Shown: positions 1 through 9,012, numbered from the stretch's first letter. The stretch is DNA of 64,000 nt from Pseudomonas sp. S31 (GCF_016648105.1 NZ_JACVVE010000005.1:1-64000); one strand, 5' to 3'. Numbers and translations are program-made. The notes: generated from the sequence alone by a model not told the origin.

Positions 1-57
1 GAAACAAGCGTAGGAGCGAGCGCAGCTCGCGATGCGCCGCGCGGGCGGCGCGCGATC
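1..57. repeat. REP-like GC-rich repeat fragment
   Basis: The window opens with GTAGGAGCGAGCGCAGCTCG followed by a run rich in GCGC. The GTAGGAGCG core resembles one arm of the REP-type elements seen between other genes here (for example near 1586, 7497 and 12655). The partner arm is not visible and may lie left of the window. Confidence 0.4.
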
Positions 58-119
58 TCATAGGCGCCCCATCACGACCGGCGAACCTTCCCAGGACAAT
101 CCGTGAAGCACCTTTTTTC

Positions 120-227
120 CTAGGGCATGTGAAAACCCTGGTTCATCCAAGGCGAACCAAGCAGTGCGGCAGCGGCGATCAGGGCCACGATGGCGAGGGC
201 GATGGAGGCTTTCATGGGCATGCGCAT
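120..227 (-). CDS. possible small membrane peptide (35 aa)
   Basis: A 35-codon frame begins MRMPMK, continues with a hydrophobic Ala/Ile/Leu segment over about residues 7-23 and ends in a short polar tail. It could be a single-pass membrane peptide. Three in-frame ATGs (227, 221, 215) precede the hydrophobic part and none has a convincing ribosome binding site. It is divergent from tam. I recognise no family, and chance is a real alternative. Confidence 0.3.
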   Translation of the reverse strand: MRMPMKASIALAIVALIAAAALLGSPWMNQGFHMP

Positions 228-318
228 ACAGTGACTGACTGAAAGCATAGGCGGTCGGTTCCGGCCCGATCGCCTTTTGGCTTATGCTCAGGCCACTGTC
301 TGTCACAAGGAGTCGCCC

Positions 319-1095
319 ATGAGCTGGTCCGCTACCCAGTATTCCCTGTTCGAAGACGAACGCACCCGCGCCGTGCGCGACCTGCTCGCCGCCGTGCCGC
401 CACGGCCGGTGCGCCATGCTACCGACCTGGGTTGCGGCCCCGGCAACTCCACCGAGGTATTGCTGCAGCGCTGCCCGGATGCCCAGGTGACCGCCCTGGA
501 CAGCGACAAGGACATGATCGACAAGGCCCGCGAGCGCAAGCGCCTGCACATCCCGCGGGTGCGCTGTGAAATCGCCGATATCGCCACCTGGACCGCCCCT
601 GAGGCGCAGGACCTGATCCTCGCCAATGCCTCGCTGCAATGGGTACCGGACCACGCCACGCTGTATCCGCACCTGGTGCGCCAGCTCAGCGAGGGGGCGA
701 GCCTGGCGGTGCAGACCCCGGACAACCTCGAGGAACCAGCCCACCGCCAGCTGCGCGAGATCGCCAGCCGGGGGCCATGGGCCGAGCGCTTTGCCGGTTT
801 CCAGCTGCCGCCGCGGCATGACGCGGCGTTCTACTACGACCTGCTCAGCCCGCTGTGCTCGCGGGTGGATGTGTGGCGCACTACCTACCATCACCCGTTG
901 CCCGGTGGCGCCGAGGCGGTGGTGGAGTGGTTCAAGGGCTCGGCGCTGCGGCCGTACCTGGCGCAGCTGAACGAGCAGGAACAGGCCGGTTTCCTCGAGC
1001 AGTACCTGGAAGCGATGCGCGAGGCGTATCCGCCGGCCAGCGATGGCAAGGTGTTGCTGCCGTTCCCGCGATTGTTCCTGGTGGCTACCCGTTGA
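319..1095 (+). CDS. tam: trans-aconitate 2-methyltransferase
   Basis: This 258-residue cytoplasmic class I SAM-dependent methyltransferase should methylate trans-aconitate, a spontaneous by-product of the citrate cycle that inhibits aconitase. The SAM-binding glycine motif DLGCGPGNST is at residues 36-45. The NASLQWVPDH motif further on is characteristic of Tam, and the length is close to the 252 residues of the E. coli enzyme. The ATG at 319 is preceded by AAGGAG at 307-312, so the 14 codons open upstream are not used. It converges on the DUF2784 gene and the two overlap by 11 bases at their 3' ends. It looks like a stand-alone gene. Confidence 0.9.
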   Translation: MSWSATQYSLFEDERTRAVRDLLAAVPPRPVRHATDLGCGPGNSTEVLLQRCPDAQVTALDSDKDMIDKARERKRLHIPRVRCEIADIATWTAPEAQDLILANASLQWVPDHATLYPHLVRQLSEGASLAVQTPDNLEEPAHRQLREIASRGPWAERFAGFQLPPRHDAAFYYDLLSPLCSRVDVWRTTYHHPLPGGAEAVVEWFKGSALRPYLAQLNEQEQAGFLEQYLEAMREAYPPASDGKVLLPFPRLFLVATR

Positions 1096-1456
1096 GGCGG
1101 CGCCAGCGCCAGACGACATAGGCGTAGACGGCAAGGTTGAGCAGTAGTGCGATGCTGCCCAGCAGCCACTGGGTCTGTGGCGTCAATTCGGCGGGATAGA
1201 TCAGCGGCCATATGTAGTGCTCGATGAAGCCACCGGGGTAGCCGGCGTCGCCTGCGGCATGGCGTAGCTGGTTTTCCCAGTCGGTGAGCGGGCAGGGCAG
1301 GTGCAAGAACTCCACCGCCAGGCCCCAGGCCAGGGCTGGCAGGTGGATGAGCAGGGCTGTGCGCCACCTGAGCACCAGCAGGCCGCCGAACAGTACCAGC
1401 AGGATGAAGGCCAGGTGCAGCAGGACCAGGGTGTCGGCGGCTAGGCGCGGGAGCAT
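1085..1456 (-). CDS. DUF2784 family inner-membrane protein
   Basis: A 123-residue protein with at least three hydrophobic helices: one near residues 8-30, one near 35-55 and one at the C-terminus followed by a short basic tail. The conserved features DxENxLR and GxGGFIxHYIxPLIYP identify the DUF2784 family of small inner-membrane proteins, whose function is unknown. The ATG at 1456 starts MLPRLAAD. The frame stays open upstream but that part runs through a REP repeat and is not protein-like. It overlaps the 3' end of tam on the other strand. Confidence 0.75.
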   Translation of the reverse strand: MLPRLAADTLVLLHLAFILLVLFGGLLVLRWRTALLIHLPALAWGLAVEFLHLPCPLTDWENQLRHAAGDAGYPGGFIEHYIWPLIYPAELTPQTQWLLGSIALLLNLAVYAYVVWRWRRLNG

Positions 1457-1501
1457 GGCGGGAGGCCTGGGGTTGGGGTATAGCCAGCATAGTCGGGTTG
1501 T

Positions 1502-1625
1502 CTGTGCCGGCCTCTTCGCGGGGCAAGTCGCAGCGGCGAACCGCCGCTCCCACAGGATCACCGAAGGGCTTGAACTTGTGGAATACCTGTGGGAGCGGGC
1601 TTGCCCCGCGAAGAGGCCGGTACAG
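1502..1625. repeat. inverted pair of REP elements
   Basis: GCCGGCCTCTTCGCGGGGCAAG near 1506 is matched by its reverse complement CTTGCCCCGCGAAGAGGCCGG ending at 1620. The two arms flank about 60 bases and could fold into a long hairpin between the 3' end of the LysR gene and the start of the DUF2784 gene. The form is a typical Pseudomonas BIME-like pair. Confidence 0.8.
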
Positions 1626-1627
1626 CC

Positions 1628-2497
1628 CTACATCTCTTCCTGAACCATCTGCAGGAAGGTCGCCACCACCCGTCGCGATCGCTGCTCGCTCAAACACACC
1701 AACGTCTCGGTCAGATGCCGCTGGCAATCGATGATCGGTAACGCGCATACCCGCGCATCGGCGCCGAACTCGGCCGCCGACACCACCCCCACGCCAATTC
1801 CCACCACCACCGCCTCGCGTGCGGCTTCGCGGCCTTCGACCTGGATCGCCGGGCGAATGCGCAGGCCAGCACGCTGCATTTCTTCCTCCAGCGTCTGCCG
1901 GGTCACCGAGCCTGGCTCGCGCAGCACCAGCGGCATGTCGTCCAGGTCGGCCAGGCTGATCGAGCCGCGGCTGGCCCACGGATGCTGGTGGGCGACGAAC
2001 GCCACCATCGGGTCGCGCCGCAGCGGCACGCAGTGCAGGCGCTCGTCATCGACGTCGCGGCCCAGCAGCGCCAGGTCTGCCTGGTAACTGAACAGCCGGG
2101 CCAGGGACTCGTCGGTGTTGCCGGTCTCGACCTTGACCTGGATGCCCGGGTAACGCTGGCAGAAGCGAGCGATCTGCGGCAGTACGTGCACCGGCGCATC
2201 CACCGCCAGCACCAGGCTGCCGGTGTGCAGTGCTCGGGAGTCCTGCAACAGCTCGTGGGCCTCGGCTTCGCAGGCGAACAAGCGCTGGCTGATGCCCAGC
2301 AGGCGCTCGCCGAGATCGGTCAGGTGCACCGAGCGCTTGTTGCGGTGAAACAGCAGCACCCCGAAGCGTTCCTCGAGCTTGCGGACCTGGTCCGACACCG
2401 CCGGCTGGGTGAGGAACAGCTTCTGCGCGGCGCGGGTGAAGCTGCCGTGCACGGCCACCGCGTGAAAGGCCTTGAGTTGAGCGTGAGAGACCGACAT
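1628..2497 (-). CDS. LysR-family regulator of the aminophosphonate-linked locus
   Basis: A 289-residue LysR-type transcriptional regulator. The N-terminal winged helix-turn-helix (residues 1-65) includes FTRAAQKLFLTQPAVSDQVR as the recognition region; residues about 90-289 form the substrate-binding domain. It is divergent from the MFS transporter and FAD oxidoreductase genes and very likely controls them. The family resemblance is to the LysR regulators found beside 2-aminoethylphosphonate catabolism genes (the phn_lysR type), so the inducer may be an aminophosphonate; that is an inference from context. A symmetrical operator-like site lies 40 bases upstream (2537-2557). A REP pair sits directly after the stop codon. 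Confidence 0.82.
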   Translation of the reverse strand: MSVSHAQLKAFHAVAVHGSFTRAAQKLFLTQPAVSDQVRKLEERFGVLLFHRNKRSVHLTDLGERLLGISQRLFACEAEAHELLQDSRALHTGSLVLAVDAPVHVLPQIARFCQRYPGIQVKVETGNTDESLARLFSYQADLALLGRDVDDERLHCVPLRRDPMVAFVAHQHPWASRGSISLADLDDMPLVLREPGSVTRQTLEEEMQRAGLRIRPAIQVEGREAAREAVVVGIGVGVVSAAEFGADARVCALPIIDCQRHLTETLVCLSEQRSRRVVATFLQMVQEEM

Positions 2498-2536
2498 GTG
2501 AACTCCAGTAAAAAGCTGGGCTTATGTGTGAAATAC

Positions 2537-2557
2537 GATAAATCGATTTTATTTATC
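2537..2557. promoter_or_regulatory. LysR-type operator palindrome
   Basis: GATAAAT and ATTTATC form perfect 7-base arms around a 7-base spacer in the divergent gap between the LysR gene and the MFS transporter gene. The AT-rich dyad with T-N11-A spacing is the usual shape of a LysR recognition site. It is the only strong dyad I see in this 244-base gap. Confidence 0.65.
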
Positions 2558-2741
2558 AGTCACCAGCTGTTTCCATACCGATCAACCCAGTGCGACCGCC
2601 TTGCGCGATCTCTGGGCCATGGCGCAGCTACCCGCGCCATCTGACCAGTGACGAGCCTTCGTCATGCAGTGCGCAACACAACAACAAAACAGGCGTTTCT
2701 TCACATTCTGCCGGCACACTCGAGCAAGAGGTCAGATTCAC

Positions 2742-4052
2742 ATGAACCAATCCCTAGCCACGATCAAGCGTTGGCGCATGCAGATTTTCGCCATTACCTG
2801 GTTGGCCTACGCGGCCTTCTACTTCACCCGCAAGGCCTTCTCGGTGGCCAAGCTGGGCATCGGTGAAGACCCGACATTCATGCTCGACAAGGCCGCCATG
2901 GCCAACCTCGACGCCATCTACCTGGCCGCCTACGCCGTGGGCCAGTTCACCTGGGGCATGCTCGCCGACCGGTTCGGCCCGCGCGTGGTGGTGCTCGGTG
3001 GCCTGCTGATCTCGGCTGTGGCGGCGGTGGTGATGGGTAGCTACGCGACCTTCCCGATCTTCGCCACCTGCATGCTGGTGCAGGGCCTGGCGCAGTCCAC
3101 CGGCTGGGCCGGGCTGTGCAAGAACATCGGCAGTTTCTTCCCTGCCGCCCAACGTGGCCGTGTGCTGGGTCTGTGGAGTTCGTGCTATGCCTTCGGCGGC
3201 CTGGTGGCCTCGCCATTCGCCGGCTGGTGGGCCTACACCCTGGTCGGCACCTGGCATGCGGCGTTCTTTTCCAGCGCCGCGGTGGTGGCTGCGGTGGCCG
3301 TGCTGTTCTTCGTCCTGCAGCGCAACAAGCCCGAGGACGTCGGCCTGCCGGCGGTAGAGCCAGAGCCGCAGAGCATGGCCCCGGCCGGCAACCTGTGCAG
3401 CGTTTGGGCACCGTTGCGCGAGATCCTGCGCAACCGCACGGTACTGACCCTGGGCCTGGCGTACTTCCTGCTCAAGCCGGCGCGCTACGCCATCCTGCTG
3501 TGGGGGCCGGTGATCGTCTTCGAGCAGATGCCGTCGGTGGGCAAGGTCGGCGCGGCGATCATTCCCACTGCCTTCGAGCTGGCCGGGCTGCTCGGGCCGA
3601 TCATCATCGGCCTGGCCTCGGACAAGCTGTTCGGCGCCCGGCGCATGCCGGCCTGCGTGATCAGCCTGATGCTGCTGACCCTGACTTTGGCGGCGTTCAT
3701 GGCGGCCATGCACACCGGCAATGTGGTGCTGGTGGTGGGCCTGCTGTTCGTCATGGGTCTCACGCTGTATGGCCCGGACTCGATGATCAGCGGCGCCGCA
3801 GCCATCGATTTCGGCACTGCCAAGGCCGGTGCCACCGCGGCTGGCTTCGTCAACGGCTGCGGCTCGGTGGGGGCGGTGCTTGGTGGCCTGCTTCCGGGCT
3901 ACTTCGACGGCGTGACGGTGTTCATCGTGTTCGCCGGCTGCGCATTGTTCTCGGCCCTGGTGTTGCTGCCGCACTGGAACAGCCGCCCGGCGACCGAGGC
4001 CAGCGATGTGGCGCCCAATACCGCGATGGCGATCAAGCCACTGCGCACCTGA
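2742..4052 (+). CDS. MFS transporter of the organophosphate:Pi antiporter type
   Basis: A 436-residue, 12-helix inner-membrane transporter related to GlpT/UhpT and the phosphoglycerate transporter family. Landmarks are YAAFYFTRKAFS in helix 1, GMLADRFGPR in the helix 2-3 loop, and QSTGWAGLCKNIGSFFP, typical of the organophosphate:Pi branch. The ATG at 2742 (MNQSLATIKRW) follows AAGAGG at 2726-2731; the upstream codons are not conserved in character. The stop is 15 bases before the FAD oxidoreductase start, so the two form an operon under the divergent LysR regulator. The likely substrate is an organophosphonate such as 2-aminoethylphosphonate or its N-methyl form, inferred from context. Confidence 0.82.
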   Translation: MNQSLATIKRWRMQIFAITWLAYAAFYFTRKAFSVAKLGIGEDPTFMLDKAAMANLDAIYLAAYAVGQFTWGMLADRFGPRVVVLGGLLISAVAAVVMGSYATFPIFATCMLVQGLAQSTGWAGLCKNIGSFFPAAQRGRVLGLWSSCYAFGGLVASPFAGWWAYTLVGTWHAAFFSSAAVVAAVAVLFFVLQRNKPEDVGLPAVEPEPQSMAPAGNLCSVWAPLREILRNRTVLTLGLAYFLLKPARYAILLWGPVIVFEQMPSVGKVGAAIIPTAFELAGLLGPIIIGLASDKLFGARRMPACVISLMLLTLTLAAFMAAMHTGNVVLVVGLLFVMGLTLYGPDSMISGAAAIDFGTAKAGATAAGFVNGCGSVGAVLGGLLPGYFDGVTVFIVFAGCALFSALVLLPHWNSRPATEASDVAPNTAMAIKPLRT

Positions 4053-4067
4053 GAGGAACTTGAAGCG

Positions 4068-5459
4068 ATGAGACCCTTCTGGCTGCAACAGGCCCTGGAC
4101 AGCGAGCAGCAGGCGGCTTGCCCGCCGCTGCAAGGCGATGTGCGTTGCGACGTGTGCATCGTCGGCGGTGGCTACACCGGCCTGTGGACGGCCTTGCTGC
4201 TCAAGGAGGCCCAGCCCTCGCTGGACGTGCTGCTGATCGAGGCCGACATCTGTGGCGCCGGCGCCAGCGGGCGCAACGGCGGCTGCGCGCTGTCGTGGTC
4301 GGCCAAGTACTTCACCCTGGAACGCCTGTTCGGGGTGGAGGAGGCGGTGCGCCTGGTGCGCGAGTCGGAAGCCAGTATCCATGCCATCGGCGCGTTCTGC
4401 GCCGCCAATGGCATCGACTGCGACTACCGCCTGGACGGCACATTGTACACCGCCACCAACCAGGCTCAGGTCGGCGCCACCGATGCGGTGATCGCGGCCT
4501 TGCAGCAGCGCGCCATCAACTCGTTCGAGCGCCTGCCGCTGGACCAGGTGCAGCGCCTGGCTGGCTCGGCCCGACACCTGGAAGGCTGGTTCTCGCCGGC
4601 CGCTGCCACGGTGCAGCCCGGGCGGCTGGTGCGCGGTCTGCGCCGGGTGGCCCTGGCGCGCGGCGTGCGCATCCACGAAGGCACGGCCATGACCGGGCTC
4701 GAACATGGGGCCCCGGTCACGCTACGCACGGCACAGGGCAGCATCCGCGCCGACCGCGTGGTGCTTGGCCTCAATGCCTGGATGGCGCGGGCCTTCCCGC
4801 AGTTCCAGCGCAGCGTGGCGATCGTGTCCAGCGACATGGTCATCACCGAGCCTTGCCCCGAGCTACTGGGTGAAACAGGCCTGGACACCGGCGTCAGCGT
4901 GCTCGACTCGCGGATCTTCGTGCACTACTACCACAACACCTCCGATGGCCGGCTGATGCTCGGCAAGGGCGGCAATACCTTTGCCTTCGGCGGGCGCATG
5001 TTGCCGGTGTTCGACCAGCCGTCGCCGTATCGGCCGCTGCTGGGCGAAACCCTTGGCGAATTCTTTCCGGCGCTGGCCAAGGTGCCTCTGGCGGCGAGCT
5101 GGAACGGGCCGTCGGATCGCTCGGTGACCGGCCTGCCGTTCTTTGGCCGGCTGGACGGGCAGGGCAACGTGTTCTACGGCTTCGGTTATTCCGGCAGCGG
5201 CGTCGGGCCGTGCCACATGGGCGGGCAGATCCTCGCCTCGCTGGCCCTCGGGCAGGACAACCCCTGGACCCGCTCGCCATTGGTCAACGGGCCGCTGGGG
5301 CTGTTTCCACCCGAGCCGATCCGCTACCTGGGGTCGTTGCTGGTACGCAATGCCATTCGCCGCAAGGAGCGCGCCGAGGACCGCGGTGCACGGCCACGGC
5401 GCCTGGACGTGCGCCTGGCGCGCTTCGCGGCGGCGGCGGGCAAGGCCGACAAGGCGTGA
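4068..5459 (+). CDS. FAD-dependent aminophosphonate-type oxidoreductase
   Basis: A 463-residue DAO-superfamily flavoprotein. The FAD-binding GGGYTGLWTA motif is at residues 33-42, with the supporting ASGRNGG motif near residue 65 and a C-terminal GYSGSGVGPCHMGGQI motif closing the FAD fold. It resembles the putative aminophosphonate oxidoreductases (Phn_aa_oxid group), which oxidise the C-N bond of aminophosphonates and release amine and aldehyde. The AGAGGAAC at 4051-4058 serves as ribosome binding site. No phosphonatase or transaminase gene is nearby, so the product must be processed by genes elsewhere. The exact substrate is unproven. Confidence 0.8.
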   Translation: MRPFWLQQALDSEQQAACPPLQGDVRCDVCIVGGGYTGLWTALLLKEAQPSLDVLLIEADICGAGASGRNGGCALSWSAKYFTLERLFGVEEAVRLVRESEASIHAIGAFCAANGIDCDYRLDGTLYTATNQAQVGATDAVIAALQQRAINSFERLPLDQVQRLAGSARHLEGWFSPAAATVQPGRLVRGLRRVALARGVRIHEGTAMTGLEHGAPVTLRTAQGSIRADRVVLGLNAWMARAFPQFQRSVAIVSSDMVITEPCPELLGETGLDTGVSVLDSRIFVHYYHNTSDGRLMLGKGGNTFAFGGRMLPVFDQPSPYRPLLGETLGEFFPALAKVPLAASWNGPSDRSVTGLPFFGRLDGQGNVFYGFGYSGSGVGPCHMGGQILASLALGQDNPWTRSPLVNGPLGLFPPEPIRYLGSLLVRNAIRRKERAEDRGARPRRLDVRLARFAAAAGKADKA

Positions 5460-5567
5460 GCGGGGCGCACTATTTCTTGTCGATCCCATGGCCGAGGGCG
5501 TATAAACTGCTCCCACTTTTAAGGCCGGTCGCTTCCTGAACCGGCCGCTGAAACAAAGAGAGTCGAC

Positions 5568-6278
5568 ATGGGCGCACAGTGGAAAGCCAAACATAGAGAA
5601 ACAGCTGCCAATGCCAAGGGCAAGATCATGGGCAAGCTGGCCAAGGAAATCCAGATCGCGGCCAAATCCGGCGCCGACCCGGACATGAACCCACGCCTGC
5701 GCCTGGCCATCGTCCAGGCCAAGAAAGCCTCGATGACCCGCGAAACCCTGGAGCGCGCGATCAAGAAAGGCGCTGGCCTGGATGGCGAGGCCGTGCAGTA
5801 CCATGCCGTCAGCTACGAAGGCTTCGCACCGCACCAGGTGCCACTGATCGTCGAGTGCCTGACCGACAACGTCAACCGCACCGTGGCGCAGATCCGCGTG
5901 CTGTTCCGCAAGGGCCAGCTGGGTGCCAGCGGCTCGGTGACCTGGGACTTCAACCATGTCGGCCTGATCGAAGCCACCCCGGAAGGCGATGCCGACCCGG
6001 AAATGGCTGCCATCGAAGCCGGTGCCCAGGACTTCGAGGAAGGTGAAGAAGAGGGCTCGACCCTGTTCATCACCGACACTACCGACCTCGATGCCGTGCA
6101 AAAGGCCCTGCCGGAGCATGGCTTCACCGTGACCTCGGCGAAGATCGGCTACACCCCGAAGAACCCGGTGAGCGCCGCCAGCCTGAGCGCCGAGGCCCTG
6201 GCCGAGGTCGAAGCCTTCCTCGAGGCGATCGACGAGAACGATGACGTGCAGAACGTGTATGTCGGCCTGACTGAGTAA
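5568..6278 (+). CDS. YebC/TACO1 family protein (MGAQWK-type paralogue)
   Basis: A 236-residue cytoplasmic protein of the YebC/PmpR family. The start [19 protein letters not shown], the [28 protein letters not shown] helix and the acidic middle domain (DFEEGEEE) are diagnostic. Proteins of this family were long annotated as DNA-binding regulators. More recent work on family members points to a ribosome-associated role in relieving stalled translation. This copy lacks the RuvC neighbour of the usual Pseudomonas pmpR locus and is probably a second paralogue. AGAGAG at 5557-5562 is the ribosome binding site. Confidence 0.88.
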   Translation: MGAQWKAKHRETAANAKGKIMGKLAKEIQIAAKSGADPDMNPRLRLAIVQAKKASMTRETLERAIKKGAGLDGEAVQYHAVSYEGFAPHQVPLIVECLTDNVNRTVAQIRVLFRKGQLGASGSVTWDFNHVGLIEATPEGDADPEMAAIEAGAQDFEEGEEEGSTLFITDTTDLDAVQKALPEHGFTVTSAKIGYTPKNPVSAASLSAEALAEVEAFLEAIDENDDVQNVYVGLTE

Positions 6279-6283
6279 GTCTG

Positions 6284-6378
6284 TCCTTGGGGCCGCTTTG
6301 CGGCCCATCGCGGCGCAAGGCCGCTCCTACAGGCACCGTGCAATCCTCTCTGTAGGGGCGGCCTTGTGCCGCGAAACG
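6284..6378. repeat. inverted pair of REP-like elements
   Basis: GCGGCGCAAGGCCGCTCCTACAG (about 6311-6332) faces CTGTAGGGGCGGCCTTGTGCCGCG (about 6351-6374). A smaller GC hairpin, GGGCCGC-TTT-GCGGCCC near 6290, directly follows the YebC stop and could end its transcript. Confidence 0.75.
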
Positions 6379-6417
6379 AGGGCAAAGCCCTCGCCAGCGC
6401 GCTGGAGCCATGCCCCG

Positions 6418-7362
6418 ATGAACCCCACCTTCGCCTCCCTCAGCATCGCCCACCTGCGCACCCTCGATCACCTGCTGCAGCTGAAGAACCTCAGCCATGC
6501 CGCCGAGCGCCTGGGTGTCAGCCAATCCGCCCTGAGCCGCCAACTCGCTCACCTGCGTGAAGCCTTCGATGACCCCTTGCTGGTGCGCCAGGGCCGTGGC
6601 TACGTGCTCAGCGAGCATGGCGAAGGCCTGGTCGAGCCCCTGCGCCAGGTGCTCGACGAACTCCAGGCCCTGCGCCAGCCGGCGGCCTTCGACCCGGCGC
6701 GCTGCGAGCGGCGCTTCTGTCTGGCCGCTTCCGACTACGTCGCCGAGCACATGCTGCCGTTGCTGGTGGCGGCGCTGGAGCGCGAGGCGCCGGGGGTAGG
6801 CATCGACTACCGCACCTGGCAGGCCGGCCAGTACGGTTTGCTCGCCAGCGGCGAGATCGACCTGGCGACCACCTTGTTCGATGAGTCCCCGCCGAACCTG
6901 CACGGTCGCCTGCTGGGCGAGGACCGTGCGGTGTGCCTGATGCGTGAGGATCACCCGCTGACTGCGGCGCAGGCGCTGACCCAGGATCACTACCTGGGCT
7001 ACAAGCACGTGCGGATTTCCGGCGGGGGCGACAAGGACAGCTTCATCGACCGCCACCTGCGCGCCCAGGGCTTGCAACGACGGGTGAGCCTGGAGGTGCC
7101 GTTTTTCTCGGCCACCGTGCAGGTGATCGGCAACAGCCAGGCCCTGGCCACCGTGCCCGAGCACATCGCTCGCCAGTTGTGCCGGCTGCATCGGTTGGCC
7201 TGGCGGCCGCTGGGGTTCATCGAGCATACCCAACGCTACTGGGTGGTGTGGCACCAGCGCTTGCAGGCCTCGGCCGAACACCGCTGGTTGCGTAACCGGG
7301 TGTTCGAGTTGTGGCGCCAGTCGCAGTTCGGGGTTCAAGGGGGAGTGTCGGGTTCGCGATAG
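6418..7362 (+). CDS. LysR-family transcriptional regulator
   Basis: A 314-residue LysR regulator with an N-terminal HTH (LSHAAERLGVSQSALSRQLA, about residues 23-42) and a NodD/LeuO-type ligand domain. The ATG at 6418 follows GGAG at 6404-6407; the 40 open codons before it pass through REP repeat sequence and are unlikely to be translated. It lies 201 bases upstream of, and codirectional with, the aromatic amino acid decarboxylase gene, separated by a REP pair. In P. putida a LysR gene occupies this position, so regulation of the decarboxylase is plausible but not shown. Confidence 0.82.
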   Translation: MNPTFASLSIAHLRTLDHLLQLKNLSHAAERLGVSQSALSRQLAHLREAFDDPLLVRQGRGYVLSEHGEGLVEPLRQVLDELQALRQPAAFDPARCERRFCLAASDYVAEHMLPLLVAALEREAPGVGIDYRTWQAGQYGLLASGEIDLATTLFDESPPNLHGRLLGEDRAVCLMREDHPLTAAQALTQDHYLGYKHVRISGGGDKDSFIDRHLRAQGLQRRVSLEVPFFSATVQVIGNSQALATVPEHIARQLCRLHRLAWRPLGFIEHTQRYWVVWHQRLQASAEHRWLRNRVFELWRQSQFGVQGGVSGSR

Positions 7363-7432
7363 TAGGTATGCGGGAAGCGGGGTTCTTGGGGGGAGGCCGA
7401 GGGCCTAGACTGGGGGGCTTGTGTTCCCTGTG

Positions 7433-7543
7433 CCAGCCTATTCGCGGGTAAACCCGCTCCTACAGGTATGGCACAGCATCTGAATACTGTGGTGACCTGT
7501 AGGAGCGGGTTTACCCGCGAATAGGCCGGCACAGACACCGGAT
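7433..7543. repeat. inverted pair of REP elements
   Basis: CCTATTCGCGGGTAAACCCG (about 7437-7456) is matched by CGGGTTTACCCGCGAATAGG near 7507-7526, each continuing into the GTAGGAG core. The pair lies between the LysR and decarboxylase genes; its right arm ends about 20 bases before the decarboxylase start, close to the ribosome binding site. Confidence 0.85.
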
Positions 7544-7563
7544 AACCCCCAGGAGCCCCCCAC

Positions 7564-8976
7564 GTGACCCCAGAACAATTCCGCCAGTACGGCCACCAAC
7601 TGATCGACCTGATCGCCGACTACCGCCGGGGCATCGCCGAGCGCCCGGTCATGGCCCAGGTCGAACCTGGTTACCTCAAGCAGGCCCTGCCAGGCGAGGC
7701 CCCTCAAAAAGGCGAGCCGTTCGAGGCGATCCTCGGCGATGTCGACAAACTGCTCATGCCCGGCCTGTCGCACTGGCAACACCCGGACTTCTACGGCTAC
7801 TTCCCCTCCAACGGCACCCTGTCCTCGGTGCTGGGCGACTTCCTCAGCACCGGCCTCGGCGTGCTCGGCCTGTCGTGGCAGTCGAGCCCGGCGCTGAGCG
7901 AGCTGGAAGAAACCACCCTCGACTGGCTGCGCCAATTGCTCGGCCTCTCGAACCAGTGGAGCGGGGTGATCCAGGATACCGCCTCGACCAGCACCCTGGT
8001 GGCGCTGATCAGCGCCCGTGAGCGCGCCACCGATTACGCCCTGGTGCGCGGCGGCCTGCAGGCCGAGGCCAAGGCGCTGATCGTCTACGTCAGTGCCCAT
8101 GCCCACAGCTCGGTGGACAAGGCCGCGCTGCTGGCCGGTTTCGGCCGTGACAACATTCGCCTGATCGCCACCGACGAGCGCTTCGCCATGGACCCACAAG
8201 CCCTGAGCGACGCCATCGAGCAGGACCTGGCAGCGGGCAACCAGCCCTGCGCGGTAGTGGCCACCACCGGCACTACCACCACCACAGCGCTCGACCCACT
8301 GCGAGCGATCGGCGAGGTGGCCCAGGCCCATGGCCTGTGGTTGCACGTGGATTCGGCCATGGCCGGTTCGGCGATGATTCTCCCAGAGTGCCGGTGGATG
8401 TGGGATGGCATCGAGCTGGCCGATTCGGTGGTGGTCAACGCGCACAAATGGCTGGGTGTGGCCTTCGACTGCTCGATCTACTACGTGCGTGACCCGCAGC
8501 ACCTGATCCGGGTGATGAGTACCAACCCGAGCTACCTGCAATCGGCGGTCGATGGCGAGGTGAAGAACCTGCGCGATTGGGGGATTCCGCTGGGCCGTCG
8601 CTTCCGCGCCCTTAAGCTGTGGTTCATGCTGCGCAGCGAAGGGGTCGAGGCCCTGCAGCAACGCCTGCGCCGCGACCTCGACAACGCCCGTTGGCTGGCC
8701 GAGCAGGTCGAGGCGGCTGATGAATGGCAGGTGTTGGCCCCGGTGCAGTTGCAGACCTTGTGCATCCAGCATCGGCCGGCGGGGTTGGAAGGGGAGGCGC
8801 TGGATGCGCATACCAAGGCCTGGGCCGAGCGGCTCAATGCCTCGGGGGCGGCGTATGTGACGCCGGCGACCTTGAATGGGCGTTGGATGGTGCGGGTGTC
8901 GGTAGGCGCGCTGCCGACCGAGCGTGGGGATGTGCAGCGGTTGTGGGAGAACCTGCAGAAGGTGGTTCGGGCTTGA
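7564..8976 (+). CDS. ddc: PLP-dependent aromatic L-amino acid (DOPA) decarboxylase
   Basis: A 470-residue group II PLP-dependent decarboxylase that should convert an aromatic L-amino acid to its amine plus CO2; the P. putida homologue prefers DOPA. The PLP-lysine is K295 in NAHKWLG. The conserved HPDFYGYFPSN segment, the LHVDSAMAG motif carrying the PLP-pyridine aspartate, and the catalytic-loop region SYLQS are present. The start is a GTG at 7564, chosen because AGGAG lies at 7552-7556 and homologues begin MTPEQFR. A hairpin terminator follows the stop. It converges on the MHS transporter gene. Confidence 0.9.
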   Translation: MTPEQFRQYGHQLIDLIADYRRGIAERPVMAQVEPGYLKQALPGEAPQKGEPFEAILGDVDKLLMPGLSHWQHPDFYGYFPSNGTLSSVLGDFLSTGLGVLGLSWQSSPALSELEETTLDWLRQLLGLSNQWSGVIQDTASTSTLVALISARERATDYALVRGGLQAEAKALIVYVSAHAHSSVDKAALLAGFGRDNIRLIATDERFAMDPQALSDAIEQDLAAGNQPCAVVATTGTTTTTALDPLRAIGEVAQAHGLWLHVDSAMAGSAMILPECRWMWDGIELADSVVVNAHKWLGVAFDCSIYYVRDPQHLIRVMSTNPSYLQSAVDGEVKNLRDWGIPLGRRFRALKLWFMLRSEGVEALQQRLRRDLDNARWLAEQVEAADEWQVLAPVQLQTLCIQHRPAGLEGEALDAHTKAWAERLNASGAAYVTPATLNGRWMVRVSVGALPTERGDVQRLWENLQKVVRA

Positions 8977-8982
8977 AATGGC

Positions 8983-9005
8983 AGGGGCTGCAAAGCAGCC
9001 CCTTT
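8983..9005. terminator. bidirectional hairpin terminator
   Basis: AGGGGCTGC and GCAGCCCCT form perfect 9-base arms around AAA, followed by TT on the plus strand. It lies between two convergent stops (decarboxylase and MHS transporter) and can serve both. Confidence 0.75.
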
Positions 9006-9012
9006 GAGCCGA

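Noticed and set aside
2754-4706. 650-codon open frame antisense to the MFS and FAD oxidoreductase genes
   Set aside because: It crosses two real genes, has no ribosome binding site and reads as low-complexity His/Gln/Arg-rich sequence typical of shadows.
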